Of a stretch of 64,000 nt of DNA, positions 33,260 through 42,252 are shown in pieces. The notes below the pieces were generated by a model. It did not search any database. It was not told the origin of the DNA and was given only the letters and a program-made list of their open reading frames with translations. Position 1 is the stretch's first letter, and each line of letters starts with the position of its first letter. This DNA is from Algoriphagus sp. TR-M9 (GTDB lineage Bacteria > Bacteroidota > Bacteroidia > Cytophagales > Cyclobacteriaceae): contig NZ_CP115160.1 of assembly GCF_027594545.1 (NCBI RefSeq), forward strand, positions 3,047,001-3,111,000, in the 5' to 3' direction. Position numbers and translations under genes: made by a program.

Positions 33260-36200
33260 TTAGAAATTAAAGCCCAAAGTCACGTAGTACTTTAGGTCTT
33301 CTGCCTCATAGTTACGAATAGGCCTAGCAACGTCAAATTTCACATAATAATTCAACAAAACAGTCCTCAGGCCAGCTCCATAACTCTGTAGCCAAGGATT
33401 ATTGAAGTTATTAAGTGTGATGACAAAAGGTGAGCCATCCGTATTGATTACTTCTGTATTCTGGTCATTTACACGCTCCCATGGTGCAGAATCATTCCAT
33501 GCAGAACCTATGTCATAGAAACCTACTAACTGAAAATTCCTGATAAAGTTAGAAGTAATATTCCCTCTGGTCAGGTAGGAGAAAACAGGGATTCTAAGCT
33601 CTGTAGTAAATGTAACCACATTTCTACCTCGAATCTCATCGTAATCATACCCTCTTAAATCCACAAAGTCCGCAAATAGAATATTGGAATTTTCTACTCC
33701 GGTTGGATTGCGAATCGGCGAAGCCTCTGGCCGGTTGGATGGTGGTCTGTAGAATTCATTGAACAACCAATTATCCATTCCGCCTACGAGATAGGTCTGA
33801 GGATTATTCCCCAAAAACGATCCTGCATAGAGTCTGGCCGCCAAAACTATATTTTTATGAATTCTTCTATATTCTCTCAAATCCAGGTAAAAATTACCGA
33901 AAGAACGGTCTTTGTGCTGAAAAGACTGATACTGTACGTAACCGATTTTACCTTTGAAACCTGCCTGGGAATACAAGCCTAAAGCTTCTGTCCTATCATA
34001 AACAAACTCTGCTTTACCACCTAAATAATTCACATCAAACCTATTCTGGTCAGGATCCATGCCCATGATCAAAGAATCTGAGTTTAGGTTGAAATATTGG
34101 GATTTTGCCACAAAGGGGGCCAATGTAAATCTTGCATTAGGATTGAGCGGGTACGAAAAGCCGGTTTCCACTTTGGTCAGCACATAACGTTGGAAGGTAA
34201 CATCTCCTTCGGTAATTTGAATGGTTTTGCGATCAAACCTGGCTTTGAAATCAACTCTGCTTTTTAAGTATTCATATTCGAAAAATATATCTCCACCTGA
34301 GCGAAAATCCAAGGTAGTCATCACGCCACCATAGAATGAATGATTATCCAGCAAATCAGTCATTTTGCCGGTCAGGCCTATTCCAAAACCTCTTAATGGG
34401 TCTACTACAAATCGCGTATTGATATTGTTAATAAAAAACTGTGGTTCCATCTGCCTCGGCCCAGTGACACGTTTACGCAAACTCTGCTTCCTGTAGGCCT
34501 CTAGCAAATTACCCTTGGACTCAGCCGCTGTTTCATTTCCTTTCAGCAGGTTACCAGGGATGGTGTCAAAAGTATAATTATCCGTATTGATTCCATTTTT
34601 TGCAGAAAAACTTAAGCGCTGCAAATCAATTGAGGAAGTGGATTTTTTGGCCGTGCTGTCTACCAGAATTTGCTGCTGCGGAACCTCCTCTGGTTCTGGA
34701 TTCACCAGTTTTTCACGAGCTTCACGCTCCTCCAAAAGCCGGCGGGCAGCTATCCTTTCATTGAGGGACTTAGCTTGTTGCAATTGAATTCTAGGCGTAC
34801 TCGGGGTGAACCGATCCGCATTTGAAAAGCCTTCCACTATCAGATAGGACTCTCTGCCCTCACGGACGGCATAGGCGACTTTATTCATCCTACTGCTCAC
34901 ATCAAATGCCTCAATACTATGACTGAAGGCAGAAATCTGATTGGACACCTGATTCCCAATGTTAAGTCTCATCATATTGTTAATCCCACTTAGGTCACTC
35001 AAATAGACCACAGAGTTACTATTGACACGACGAGGACGTAGGTTTCGGCTATTTGCATTCGTGAGTTGTGTGGTCACCACTGTATCGGTCACCTGCACCA
35101 TGTAGAGGTTATAATAGTCAGGCAGGTTATCTAATTGGAGATTTTTCCCTGCCAAAGAATCAGGTATTTCTTTGAAATTGGACGAATAAATGATCGTAGA
35201 GTCATTTAAGAATACCGGTGTCAATTCATCAAAGGAATCATTGGTAAGTCTTCTTCCAGCCCCACGAGTATTTAAGGTATATATATCAGATTTTCCATTT
35301 GAAATGGCTGAAAGCACCATGTTTTTACCTGTGCTGTTAAAGTCCAAACTCAATATCTGAGTAATGTTACGAAGGAAAATCTTATCCTGCTCCGATCCAT
35401 CTATGGACCGCAGGCGAAGTGTGGTAAAGCCTCGCTTGAAAGTAGCTATAGCTACATTGGCAGAATCTCTCCACGCGATTACCGGGGAACTATAATTTGG
35501 AATCTGATCCTGTAAAGCGGAACCTCCTGCCAGGATGGTTTGCTCAGACCCGGAACTGAGGTCTCTGACTTGCACCTTATACCGTCCCCCATTGTTGATG
35601 ACATAGGCTAGATTTAACCCATCTGGGCTAAACTTTACGTCATTGATCACTCCTATGTGTCTTGGGTTGGTTTCAGCAATGGCTGCATCCAAATTCGGTT
35701 CTTGAAAAGAAGAGGAAACCTGCTGATTTACATCCATGTAAAACTTTCTCCACTCTTCTAAAAATGTCTTATAGTTCTGGCCTACGGTATTAGCAATACT
35801 GTTTTCCTCATGTCTGTTAATCCTCGATAGGTTTAGGATACTGGACACGTAGCGTCTTCCATATCTTTCGGCAATGTAATTCCATACCGATTGCCCTACC
35901 AATGCTGCTTCCTTTTCCTTTAACTTCAAAAGCTTGGGATTGTCCTCTTCTTTGAGATAGGTTCTGACAAAATCGTCCATCTCCATACTCCAGCCTTTGG
36001 CCAAATAAAGCGCTATTCCATCCAGATACCATTCCGGAAAGCTATTCACCAAATTGGACTGAAAAGCATCTGCCACAGATGAGCCATAGAGCATCTCCTC
36101 AATGATCACTTTAGAGGTCCCGTAGATCAAGTCTTCCTTAAACTTGGCCACATCCCCCTTATACGCAACTTCTGCTATTAGCCGATTAAAATTGGTCTGC

Positions 36201-36544
36201 CCTTCTTCGTTATACTCTTCTTTGTTCAGATTTATATTACTCTGAAGCCTTTCCTCCGGGCTGTTATAAATGTAGATTTTTGGCTTGGTATATGCCACAT
36301 AACCTATCATTTGGGTCAGCCTATCAAATTCACTCTCCAGGTAATCAATGGCCATTTTGGCATTGGCTCCCCCTCGGTCATAATAATAAACCTCAAAGTT
36401 ATTGGACGAGAAGTAATACCAATCAAACTGCTGGTGCTGAATCCTGTTTTTACCAAATCGCTCCTGATCAAACTGAGCAAGGACAAAAAATGAATTCAAC
36501 CATAACCCAGCAAATAAGAAAATTCTGAATAGGTGATTTCGCAT
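33260..36544 (-). CDS. Outer-membrane fusion: degenerate peptidase-MA-like domain, beta-propeller, Omp85-like barrel
   Basis: A 1094-residue protein with a signal peptide (residues 1-23) and three visible parts. Residues 35-270 resemble a peptidase MA-type gluzincin, but the HExxH position reads VIIEEMLYG (146-154) and only the later PEWYLDGIALYL motif persists, so catalysis is unlikely. Residues 285-600 carry TolB-type propeller blades (KFSPDGLNLAYVIN, SIDGSEQ). After a Glu/Arg-rich linker, about residues 690-1094 form an outer-membrane barrel ending in YVTLGFNF, with strand patterns like BamA/surface-antigen proteins. It sits between an FAD oxidoreductase and yicC. A role in outer-membrane assembly or export is inference. 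Confidence 0.8.
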   Translation of the reverse strand: MRNHLFRIFLFAGLWLNSFFVLAQFDQERFGKNRIQHQQFDWYYFSSNNFEVYYYDRGGANAKMAIDYLESEFDRLTQMIGYVAYTKPKIYIYNSPEERLQSNINLNKEEYNEEGQTNFNRLIAEVAYKGDVAKFKEDLIYGTSKVIIEEMLYGSSVADAFQSNLVNSFPEWYLDGIALYLAKGWSMEMDDFVRTYLKEEDNPKLLKLKEKEAALVGQSVWNYIAERYGRRYVSSILNLSRINRHEENSIANTVGQNYKTFLEEWRKFYMDVNQQVSSSFQEPNLDAAIAETNPRHIGVINDVKFSPDGLNLAYVINNGGRYKVQVRDLSSGSEQTILAGGSALQDQIPNYSSPVIAWRDSANVAIATFKRGFTTLRLRSIDGSEQDKIFLRNITQILSLDFNSTGKNMVLSAISNGKSDIYTLNTRGAGRRLTNDSFDELTPVFLNDSTIIYSSNFKEIPDSLAGKNLQLDNLPDYYNLYMVQVTDTVVTTQLTNANSRNLRPRRVNSNSVVYLSDLSGINNMMRLNIGNQVSNQISAFSHSIEAFDVSSRMNKVAYAVREGRESYLIVEGFSNADRFTPSTPRIQLQQAKSLNERIAARRLLEEREAREKLVNPEPEEVPQQQILVDSTAKKSTSSIDLQRLSFSAKNGINTDNYTFDTIPGNLLKGNETAAESKGNLLEAYRKQSLRKRVTGPRQMEPQFFINNINTRFVVDPLRGFGIGLTGKMTDLLDNHSFYGGVMTTLDFRSGGDIFFEYEYLKSRVDFKARFDRKTIQITEGDVTFQRYVLTKVETGFSYPLNPNARFTLAPFVAKSQYFNLNSDSLIMGMDPDQNRFDVNYLGGKAEFVYDRTEALGLYSQAGFKGKIGYVQYQSFQHKDRSFGNFYLDLREYRRIHKNIVLAARLYAGSFLGNNPQTYLVGGMDNWLFNEFYRPPSNRPEASPIRNPTGVENSNILFADFVDLRGYDYDEIRGRNVVTFTTELRIPVFSYLTRGNITSNFIRNFQLVGFYDIGSAWNDSAPWERVNDQNTEVINTDGSPFVITLNNFNNPWLQSYGAGLRTVLLNYYVKFDVARPIRNYEAEDLKYYVTLGFNF

Positions 36545-36565
36545 TCGGTTTGCTGAAAGATGTCT

Positions 36566-37612
36566 TTAAATATAGTTAAAATACCGAGCTATGTCCACTT
36601 CTGGATCAATAGCCTCATTATTTATCAAATGTTGGCAAAGTTGCTTGCTATAATATGGAATTAGCGAAACTCCTTTGGCTCCAAAACCATTGAAAATGTA
36701 AACGCTCTTCTCGGTAGGATGTTTTCCAATAAATGGCTTTCTATCACGGGTCGCTGGTCTTATACCAGTTTTATGGCTGATCATTTCAAGTATAGGTTCA
36801 TTGACCAAATCGGTCAAACGCTCGAGAATCTCATTTTTTGCCCTAGCTGTGGGCCCTTCACCCAGGTCATGCTTGGAATAAGTGGAGCCCACCCGATGTA
36901 TCCCACCACCTAAATGTACTCGAAACACCCCTCTGTTCACAATGTAATCTGGCAAAAACTCCTGCCTCAATTCTAAAATCTCTCCCTTTACCGGAGCAAA
37001 TGGCAAGAATTCAAAGAATCTGGACTTCATCGCCCCCAAACCATTGCAATAAACCAGACACTTCGCTGAATAATCCCGGTACTGCCACCTGTCAGCATTA
37101 TGGAGCAATAAACTCTCTTGAAAATCCTCCTGGAGCAACTCCTCCTTAAAGTACGAAGTCATACCATCAAGTAGATTGTTGATGTCTAGCCATCCAGAGT
37201 TTTGGAGCATCACTCCCCCATGGGCATCAAAGAGCTTTGTGGACTGGGATTTGGTGTGGATTCGGTGCAAATACGGTTGAAAACCTGCTTCTGCGCTGTG
37301 CCCCATCCATTCATTTTGCTCCTCTATGGTCAGAAAGGGACGGTAAATATGCTGGGGTTTTAAGAAACTGCCTTGGGTCACCTGCTCAAGCTCACGATAG
37401 AAGGGGGCAATTTCAGGAAACAGCTTATCGGCATTCCATGTTTTTACCATCTTTCTCCCGGTCACAGGATTGTAAAGTCCGGCGGCCACCCTACTGGAAT
37501 TGTTTGCCTTGGGCTGATCAATAATTTTGATTTTCTTACCAGCCTGCTTCAGGCGGTAGGCAAGTGCAGTTCCGGCGAGACCTTGTCCAATGAGCAAAAA
37601 ATCAATTTCCAT
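36566..37612 (-). CDS. FAD-dependent amino-acid oxidase-like protein (DAO family), A
   Basis: A 348-residue flavoprotein with an N-terminal Rossmann motif (FLLIGQGLAGTALAYRL, residues 5-21), the second FAD contact SSRVAAGLYNPVTG, and a C-terminal FAD-binding region GIRPATRDRKPFIGKHP. The fold resembles glycine or D-amino-acid oxidases and the oxidase part of MnmC. The substrate cannot be determined. It heads the minus operon that continues into the barrel fusion 21 bases later. A palindrome lies between its start and the divergent metallo-hydrolase gene. Confidence 0.87.
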   Translation of the reverse strand: MEIDFLLIGQGLAGTALAYRLKQAGKKIKIIDQPKANNSSRVAAGLYNPVTGRKMVKTWNADKLFPEIAPFYRELEQVTQGSFLKPQHIYRPFLTIEEQNEWMGHSAEAGFQPYLHRIHTKSQSTKLFDAHGGVMLQNSGWLDINNLLDGMTSYFKEELLQEDFQESLLLHNADRWQYRDYSAKCLVYCNGLGAMKSRFFEFLPFAPVKGEILELRQEFLPDYIVNRGVFRVHLGGGIHRVGSTYSKHDLGEGPTARAKNEILERLTDLVNEPILEMISHKTGIRPATRDRKPFIGKHPTEKSVYIFNGFGAKGVSLIPYYSKQLCQHLINNEAIDPEVDIARYFNYI

Positions 37613-37642
37613 AGCCCAAAATAAAGGTTTAATTCCTTATTT

Positions 37643-37659
37643 TGTTCGATTACCGAACA
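37643..37659. promoter_or_regulatory. Perfect short palindrome between two divergent envelope operons
   Basis: TGTTCG (37643-37648), a five-base spacer ATTAC and CGAACA (37654-37659) form a perfect dyad in the 55-base gap between the divergent starts at 37612 and 37668. The geometry suits a dimeric transcription factor able to control both directions. The binding protein is unknown. Confidence 0.5.
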
Positions 37660-37667
37660 CAATTCTA

Positions 37668-38321
37668 ATGCTCCACATTAAGTCTTTTACTTTCAATCCC
37701 TTTCAGGAAAACACTTATTTGCTCTATGATGAAAATGGCGAAGCCGCTCTTTTTGACCCGGGCTGCTTTGAGCCTCATGAGAAGAAAGAATTACTGGACT
37801 ATGTGACTGAGCAAAATTTACGCGTCACCCAATTGTTCAATACCCATTGCCATATCGATCATGTTCTGGGCAATGCCTGGGCAGTGAGGACATTTGGGGT
37901 AGGACTGCAGATTCACCCGGAGGAACTCCCTGTGCTGAAATCTGTGGATGTCTATGCGCCAAATTATGGCTTTGTAGGCTATGAAAGTTCGGAACCAGAT
38001 TCATTTTTGAAAGAAGGTAAAAGTATCTTTATCGGGAATGAAGAACTCAAAACAATCTTTGTCCCTGGGCATGCGCCAGGTCATGTGGTGTTTTACCATG
38101 AACCTACAGGCCAATGCATCGCGGGCGATACTTTATTCAGAGGAAGCATTGGCAGAACAGATCTTCCTGGTGGAAATCACGAGCTATTGTTAGAGAAAAT
38201 TCAATCAGAGCTTTTCTCCCTGCCAGACCAAACGGTAATCTTTCCCGGGCATGGACCAGAGACCACCATTGCTTTCGAGAAAGCCAATAATCCATTTGTA
38301 GGAAAAAATGCTAAACTGTGA
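37668..38321 (+). CDS. MBL-fold metallo-hydrolase (glyoxalase II-like)
   Basis: A 217-residue cytosolic metallo-beta-lactamase-fold hydrolase. The binuclear metal motif His60-x-His62-x-Asp64-His65 (NTHCHIDH) is complete, followed by the His in VPGHAPGHVVF, the Asp in IAGDTLF and the final His in FPGHGPET. It resembles YcbL or glyoxalase II-type thioester hydrolases; the precise thioester is unknown. I placed the start at ATG 37668, not at an in-frame start at 37590 inside the opposing gene, because the conserved fold opens with MLHIKSFTFNPF. Its stop overlaps the pssA start (GTGA), so it heads the pssA-porU-porV operon. Confidence 0.92.
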   Translation: MLHIKSFTFNPFQENTYLLYDENGEAALFDPGCFEPHEKKELLDYVTEQNLRVTQLFNTHCHIDHVLGNAWAVRTFGVGLQIHPEELPVLKSVDVYAPNYGFVGYESSEPDSFLKEGKSIFIGNEELKTIFVPGHAPGHVVFYHEPTGQCIAGDTLFRGSIGRTDLPGGNHELLLEKIQSELFSLPDQTVIFPGHGPETTIAFEKANNPFVGKNAKL

Positions 38322-39010
38322 AAATCAAATCACATATCCCAAACGCCGTCACCTTAATGAACGCACTTTCTGGTGTGATAGGAATCATTTGGGTCTTGAA
38401 GGGCGACATTCAGTCCGGTGCATACTTCATCATTCTTGCAGCAATTTTTGATTTTTTTGATGGTTTCGCGGCCAGAATCTTGAAGGTCCAAAGCGATATA
38501 GGAAAACAACTGGACTCTTTGGCAGACTTGATTTCTTTTGGGGTTTTGCCGGGCTTTGTCATTTTCAAAATATGCGAAAGCAGCACCTCCGTCCCTTGGT
38601 TGCCCTATTTGACCTTGATTATCCCGCTTTTTTCTGCCCTGAGACTAGCCAAATTCAACCTAGACACACGACAATCTGATCGGTTTATAGGCCTACCCAC
38701 CCCTGCGAATGCATTGTTTATGAGCACGCTGCCATTCTTAGCTGCAGATTGGGAGCTGTTGGCATCCTGGCTCCATTCTCCCTTTTTCATCATCGCCGTA
38801 GCTTGGCTATTCTCCATTTTGCTTTTAGCAGAGCTCCCCCTTATCGCGCTGAAATTCAAATCATACGATTTTGCAGCAAATAAATTCCGGTACCTATTGA
38901 TTGGGTTGGGCGTCGCACTGCTCGCCATATTTGGCTTGTCCGGTATTCCAATCCTTATAGTTTCCTACCTGGTTTTGTCTGTGATAGAAAACAGGATCCA
39001 ACCAGAATGA
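38318..39010 (+). CDS. pssA: CDP-diacylglycerol--serine O-phosphatidyltransferase
   Basis: An inner-membrane enzyme of 230 residues that makes phosphatidylserine, the precursor of phosphatidylethanolamine. The CDP-alcohol phosphatidyltransferase signature DGxxAR(x8)GxxxDxxxD is exact: Asp48, Gly49, Ala52, Arg53, Gly62, Asp66 and Asp70. About seven hydrophobic helices follow. The start is GTG at 38318, overlapping the upstream stop by four bases, and its TGA overlaps the porU ATG. Coupling phospholipid synthesis to T9SS genes on one message is unusual or at least notable; a direct functional link is not proven. Confidence 0.95.
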   Translation: MKIKSHIPNAVTLMNALSGVIGIIWVLKGDIQSGAYFIILAAIFDFFDGFAARILKVQSDIGKQLDSLADLISFGVLPGFVIFKICESSTSVPWLPYLTLIIPLFSALRLAKFNLDTRQSDRFIGLPTPANALFMSTLPFLAADWELLASWLHSPFFIIAVAWLFSILLLAELPLIALKFKSYDFAANKFRYLLIGLGVALLAIFGLSGIPILIVSYLVLSVIENRIQPE

Positions 39011-42000
39011 CTTGCGCATGCTTCAGATGGATCCTAGTTCTTCTTGCCAGCTGCACATTTCACCAGCTGGCTCAAGCCCAGCATACATTCTTCAAATTCA
39101 GCATTGAAAAAGACGGAGTTTATAGTTTCTCGGAGGAGCAAGCCAAGGCATTAGGTGCCAGCAATCTATCGGAAATTGCTTTTTACGGCTTCCCCGGCAT
39201 GCTTCCGCAGGTACTAAATGAAAATAACCTAAGGTTACAGGAGATCCCGGCATTAGAAAACCAAGGCCAATTATTGGTGTATCTGAATGGCCCGGACACC
39301 TTCTCCCCGGGCCCAGATAACAGCATGGTTTTCACTCCCAACCAATTTTCGGACAGCCAGAGTTATTTAATTTCCATCCGATCAGACCCTAAAAGAATTC
39401 CCGTTCATCAAGCCGGCGCTACGCCTTCTTCACCAGCTACACTATATGAGTGGCATTGGATCAATGAAGAAGAAAATAATATCATCAACTCGGGCAGGAA
39501 CTGGTATTCCCGACCTATTGCACCTGGAGTTACCAGGGGCTATGCACTTCCCTTATCCACTGATCTGGAAGCGCCTTGGCGGCTTTCTGCTGCTCTGATG
39601 ACTCGATCCCTGTCTCATGCGGAGACCAAAATTGCCGTGGATGAGTTGGAAATCTCTACGAGCACCATTGAATCTATCCCAAATGAAACCTATGGAGTGA
39701 AAGGAAAGGAGTTATGGACACAGTCCTCCTTTCTTCCAAATGGACAGAAAATAGAGCGGCTAAGGATTTCATTTCTTTCCTCAGACCAAAATTCAGCAGG
39801 ATACTTTCAATACATAGGCATAGGGGTTCCCTTTTCAAGTATCAATCCTAAACCCGGAATTTATCACCTGGGGAATGAAATTGAATTTACACTTCAGCTA
39901 GACGAAACACTGCAAGTTTGGGATATCTCCGAATTTTTAAACCCTAAAAACATAGATCTCTCTACCGGAAGCACCATTAATTCGTCCCAAATCATTGTTT
40001 TCTCCCCCCAAGAAGCACCAGAAATACCAACTCCAGAATTGGTTCCACTTTATTTAGAACGAGAAGGAAACTGGCCAGAACTGATCATAATTGCGCCTAG
40101 AGAGCTATCTGCTGCGGCAGAGAGGCTGAGTAGCCATAAATTTGGGATGGGCATTTATTCAAAAGTATATTACCTAGAAGATATATTCAATTCATTTGGC
40201 TATGGCAACCCAGATGTAACAGCAATCAGAAACTTTCTGGCTTTTCACTTTCACAAGGGAAAGGCCCTACAAAATGTGTTACTTCTTGGGAAGGGAACTT
40301 TTGATCACAAGGGAATTATAGGCGGAAGGCCCAACCTCTTACCTATTTATACCAGTAGAAACAGTCTGGACCCGCTTAAATCCTATAGTTCAGACGACTA
40401 CTATGCCCTGCTGCAGTACGGGCAGGGTGCCTGGGAAGAGAGTCAGGAAGGAGACGAGCAACTACAAATTGGTGTGGGAAGGTTACCGGTAATCAATCCT
40501 GAAGAAGCGAAAACTGTAGTGGACAAAATCATTGCTTATGAGACCATTCCCAGCCCAGGAAAATGGAAGGAATCTTTGACCTTTTTTGCCGATGATGGAG
40601 ATAGCAACATCCATCTCAGGGATTCGGAATCGCACAGTAACTATCTGGCCAAAATTCAACCAAAATTCAACCTCAATAAGCTCTACCTGGATCACTATCC
40701 ACAGCTTGATCAACGTTCGGAAGAAGCCAAGAAATCACTCAGCGAAACCCTTGAACAAGGTACTTTGCTGTTAAACTATGTAGGTCATGGCAACCAAAAC
40801 ACCCTAACTGCAGAGGAGATTTTCGAGGTTTCTGACATCAGAGACTGGAAAGAAACGGATCAGCTAGCGCTTTGGGTCACCGCCACCTGCGAGTTTGGTA
40901 GACACGATAGCCCGTACTTGAGATCGGCAGCCGAAGAGCTATTGATTGCCAAAGGAAAGGGAGCAATAGGACTGCTAAGCACCGGAAGACCGGTATTTAG
41001 CAGTGTTAATTTTTCGCTAAATCAAGCTTTTATAGAAAAAGCATTTTTGGAGGTAAATGGAGACTATCAGGATCTTGGAAGTATCTTTCGCCAGACTAAA
41101 AACTCTAGCCAAAACGGGGCCTTAAACAGAAATTTCAGTCTATTGGCAGATCCTAGCATGCGATTGTCCAAAGCTTCTGCTACCATTCAAATCACCGCAT
41201 TGAATGATCCTGACAATGGCCGAGCACTGGATACACTCTCCGCCTTGCAGGTAGTGGAATTTGAGGCAAGCGTATTGGACCCTGCTTCGCAAAATTTAAT
41301 CCAGTCTTTTGATGGAAAATACACCCTCGAAATTTCCGACAAGCCCATTCAAAGTGAAACCCTTGGCGACGAAAGTAGCAGTACTCAATTCTCAGAGGAA
41401 AAAAATCTGCTTTTTCGAGGGGAAGGAAAAATAGATAATGGGAGGATTAAAGGAAAATTCATTGTACCCAAAAACATAGATTTAGAACATGGTGTGGGAA
41501 ATATACGAATCTGGGGAGAATCTGAGGACGCCAGCAGAGATGCATTCGGATTGAAGCAGCAGGTCATTGGCGGCACCAACAACACCACTTCTCCAGATGA
41601 GGAAGGCCCGCTAATCATCCCGTCGTTTAATAGCCAATCTGCCTCTCCATTTTCCTTTGCCTCCACTACTATTCTGCTCAGCGCTGAGATGCATGACGCC
41701 AGCGGAATTAACGTTTCTGGATTTGACCCAAATCAAAATCTCACCATTCAGCTCAACGGTCAAAAATCTTTTATCGCAAACAGCTACTTTACATCAAAAA
41801 ATAATACTTTCACATCTGGAAATTTGAATTTTGTACTCGAAGGATTGCAAGAGGGCCAAAACCTGATCAGTATTACGGCTTGGGACAACGTCGGTAATTT
41901 CACCACTATAGAACAGGAAATACGGATTGAAGGAAGTGATAAACTACAGATAATCAGCCATAAGGTATATCCAAACCCTGGTCAGACCGTGAGTCATTTT

Positions 42001-42252
42001 GAACTAATGCACAATCAACCGGGAAAAACCTTATATTTAACCTTAGAAGTGTACCAAACTGACGGTAAAATACTATTTACCCACCAGGATCGTTTAGTGA
42101 AAGCAGACGTCCATATCAGGGATTTGTCTTGGTTTTTTTTCCAAAACCAAACCAAATATCCAGCAAAAGGAACTTATATTTACAAATTAACGCTTCAGTC
42201 GGAGAGTGATAATTCGGCAGCAACAGTGGGCGGACAAATCGTGATTCAATGA
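39007..42252 (+). CDS. porU: T9SS C-terminal signal peptidase/sortase PorU (C25 family)
   Basis: PorU is the surface cysteine protease that removes the C-terminal signal of T9SS cargo and attaches the cargo to anionic lipopolysaccharide. The 1081-residue chain has a signal peptide (to about residue 25), a beta-rich N-terminal part and a gingipain-like catalytic domain with His594 (YVGHGNQ) and Cys628 (TATCEFGRHD). The Ig-like C-terminus has a PNP motif (KVYPNPGQ) and ends KGTYIYKLTL, like a sorting domain that stays on. ATG 39007 overlaps the pssA TGA, and the stop overlaps porV. Confidence 0.95.
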   Translation: MTCACFRWILVLLASCTFHQLAQAQHTFFKFSIEKDGVYSFSEEQAKALGASNLSEIAFYGFPGMLPQVLNENNLRLQEIPALENQGQLLVYLNGPDTFSPGPDNSMVFTPNQFSDSQSYLISIRSDPKRIPVHQAGATPSSPATLYEWHWINEEENNIINSGRNWYSRPIAPGVTRGYALPLSTDLEAPWRLSAALMTRSLSHAETKIAVDELEISTSTIESIPNETYGVKGKELWTQSSFLPNGQKIERLRISFLSSDQNSAGYFQYIGIGVPFSSINPKPGIYHLGNEIEFTLQLDETLQVWDISEFLNPKNIDLSTGSTINSSQIIVFSPQEAPEIPTPELVPLYLEREGNWPELIIIAPRELSAAAERLSSHKFGMGIYSKVYYLEDIFNSFGYGNPDVTAIRNFLAFHFHKGKALQNVLLLGKGTFDHKGIIGGRPNLLPIYTSRNSLDPLKSYSSDDYYALLQYGQGAWEESQEGDEQLQIGVGRLPVINPEEAKTVVDKIIAYETIPSPGKWKESLTFFADDGDSNIHLRDSESHSNYLAKIQPKFNLNKLYLDHYPQLDQRSEEAKKSLSETLEQGTLLLNYVGHGNQNTLTAEEIFEVSDIRDWKETDQLALWVTATCEFGRHDSPYLRSAAEELLIAKGKGAIGLLSTGRPVFSSVNFSLNQAFIEKAFLEVNGDYQDLGSIFRQTKNSSQNGALNRNFSLLADPSMRLSKASATIQITALNDPDNGRALDTLSALQVVEFEASVLDPASQNLIQSFDGKYTLEISDKPIQSETLGDESSSTQFSEEKNLLFRGEGKIDNGRIKGKFIVPKNIDLEHGVGNIRIWGESEDASRDAFGLKQQVIGGTNNTTSPDEEGPLIIPSFNSQSASPFSFASTTILLSAEMHDASGINVSGFDPNQNLTIQLNGQKSFIANSYFTSKNNTFTSGNLNFVLEGLQEGQNLISITAWDNVGNFTTIEQEIRIEGSDKLQIISHKVYPNPGQTVSHFELMHNQPGKTLYLTLEVYQTDGKILFTHQDRLVKADVHIRDLSWFFFQNQTKYPAKGTYIYKLTLQSESDNSAATVGGQIVIQ

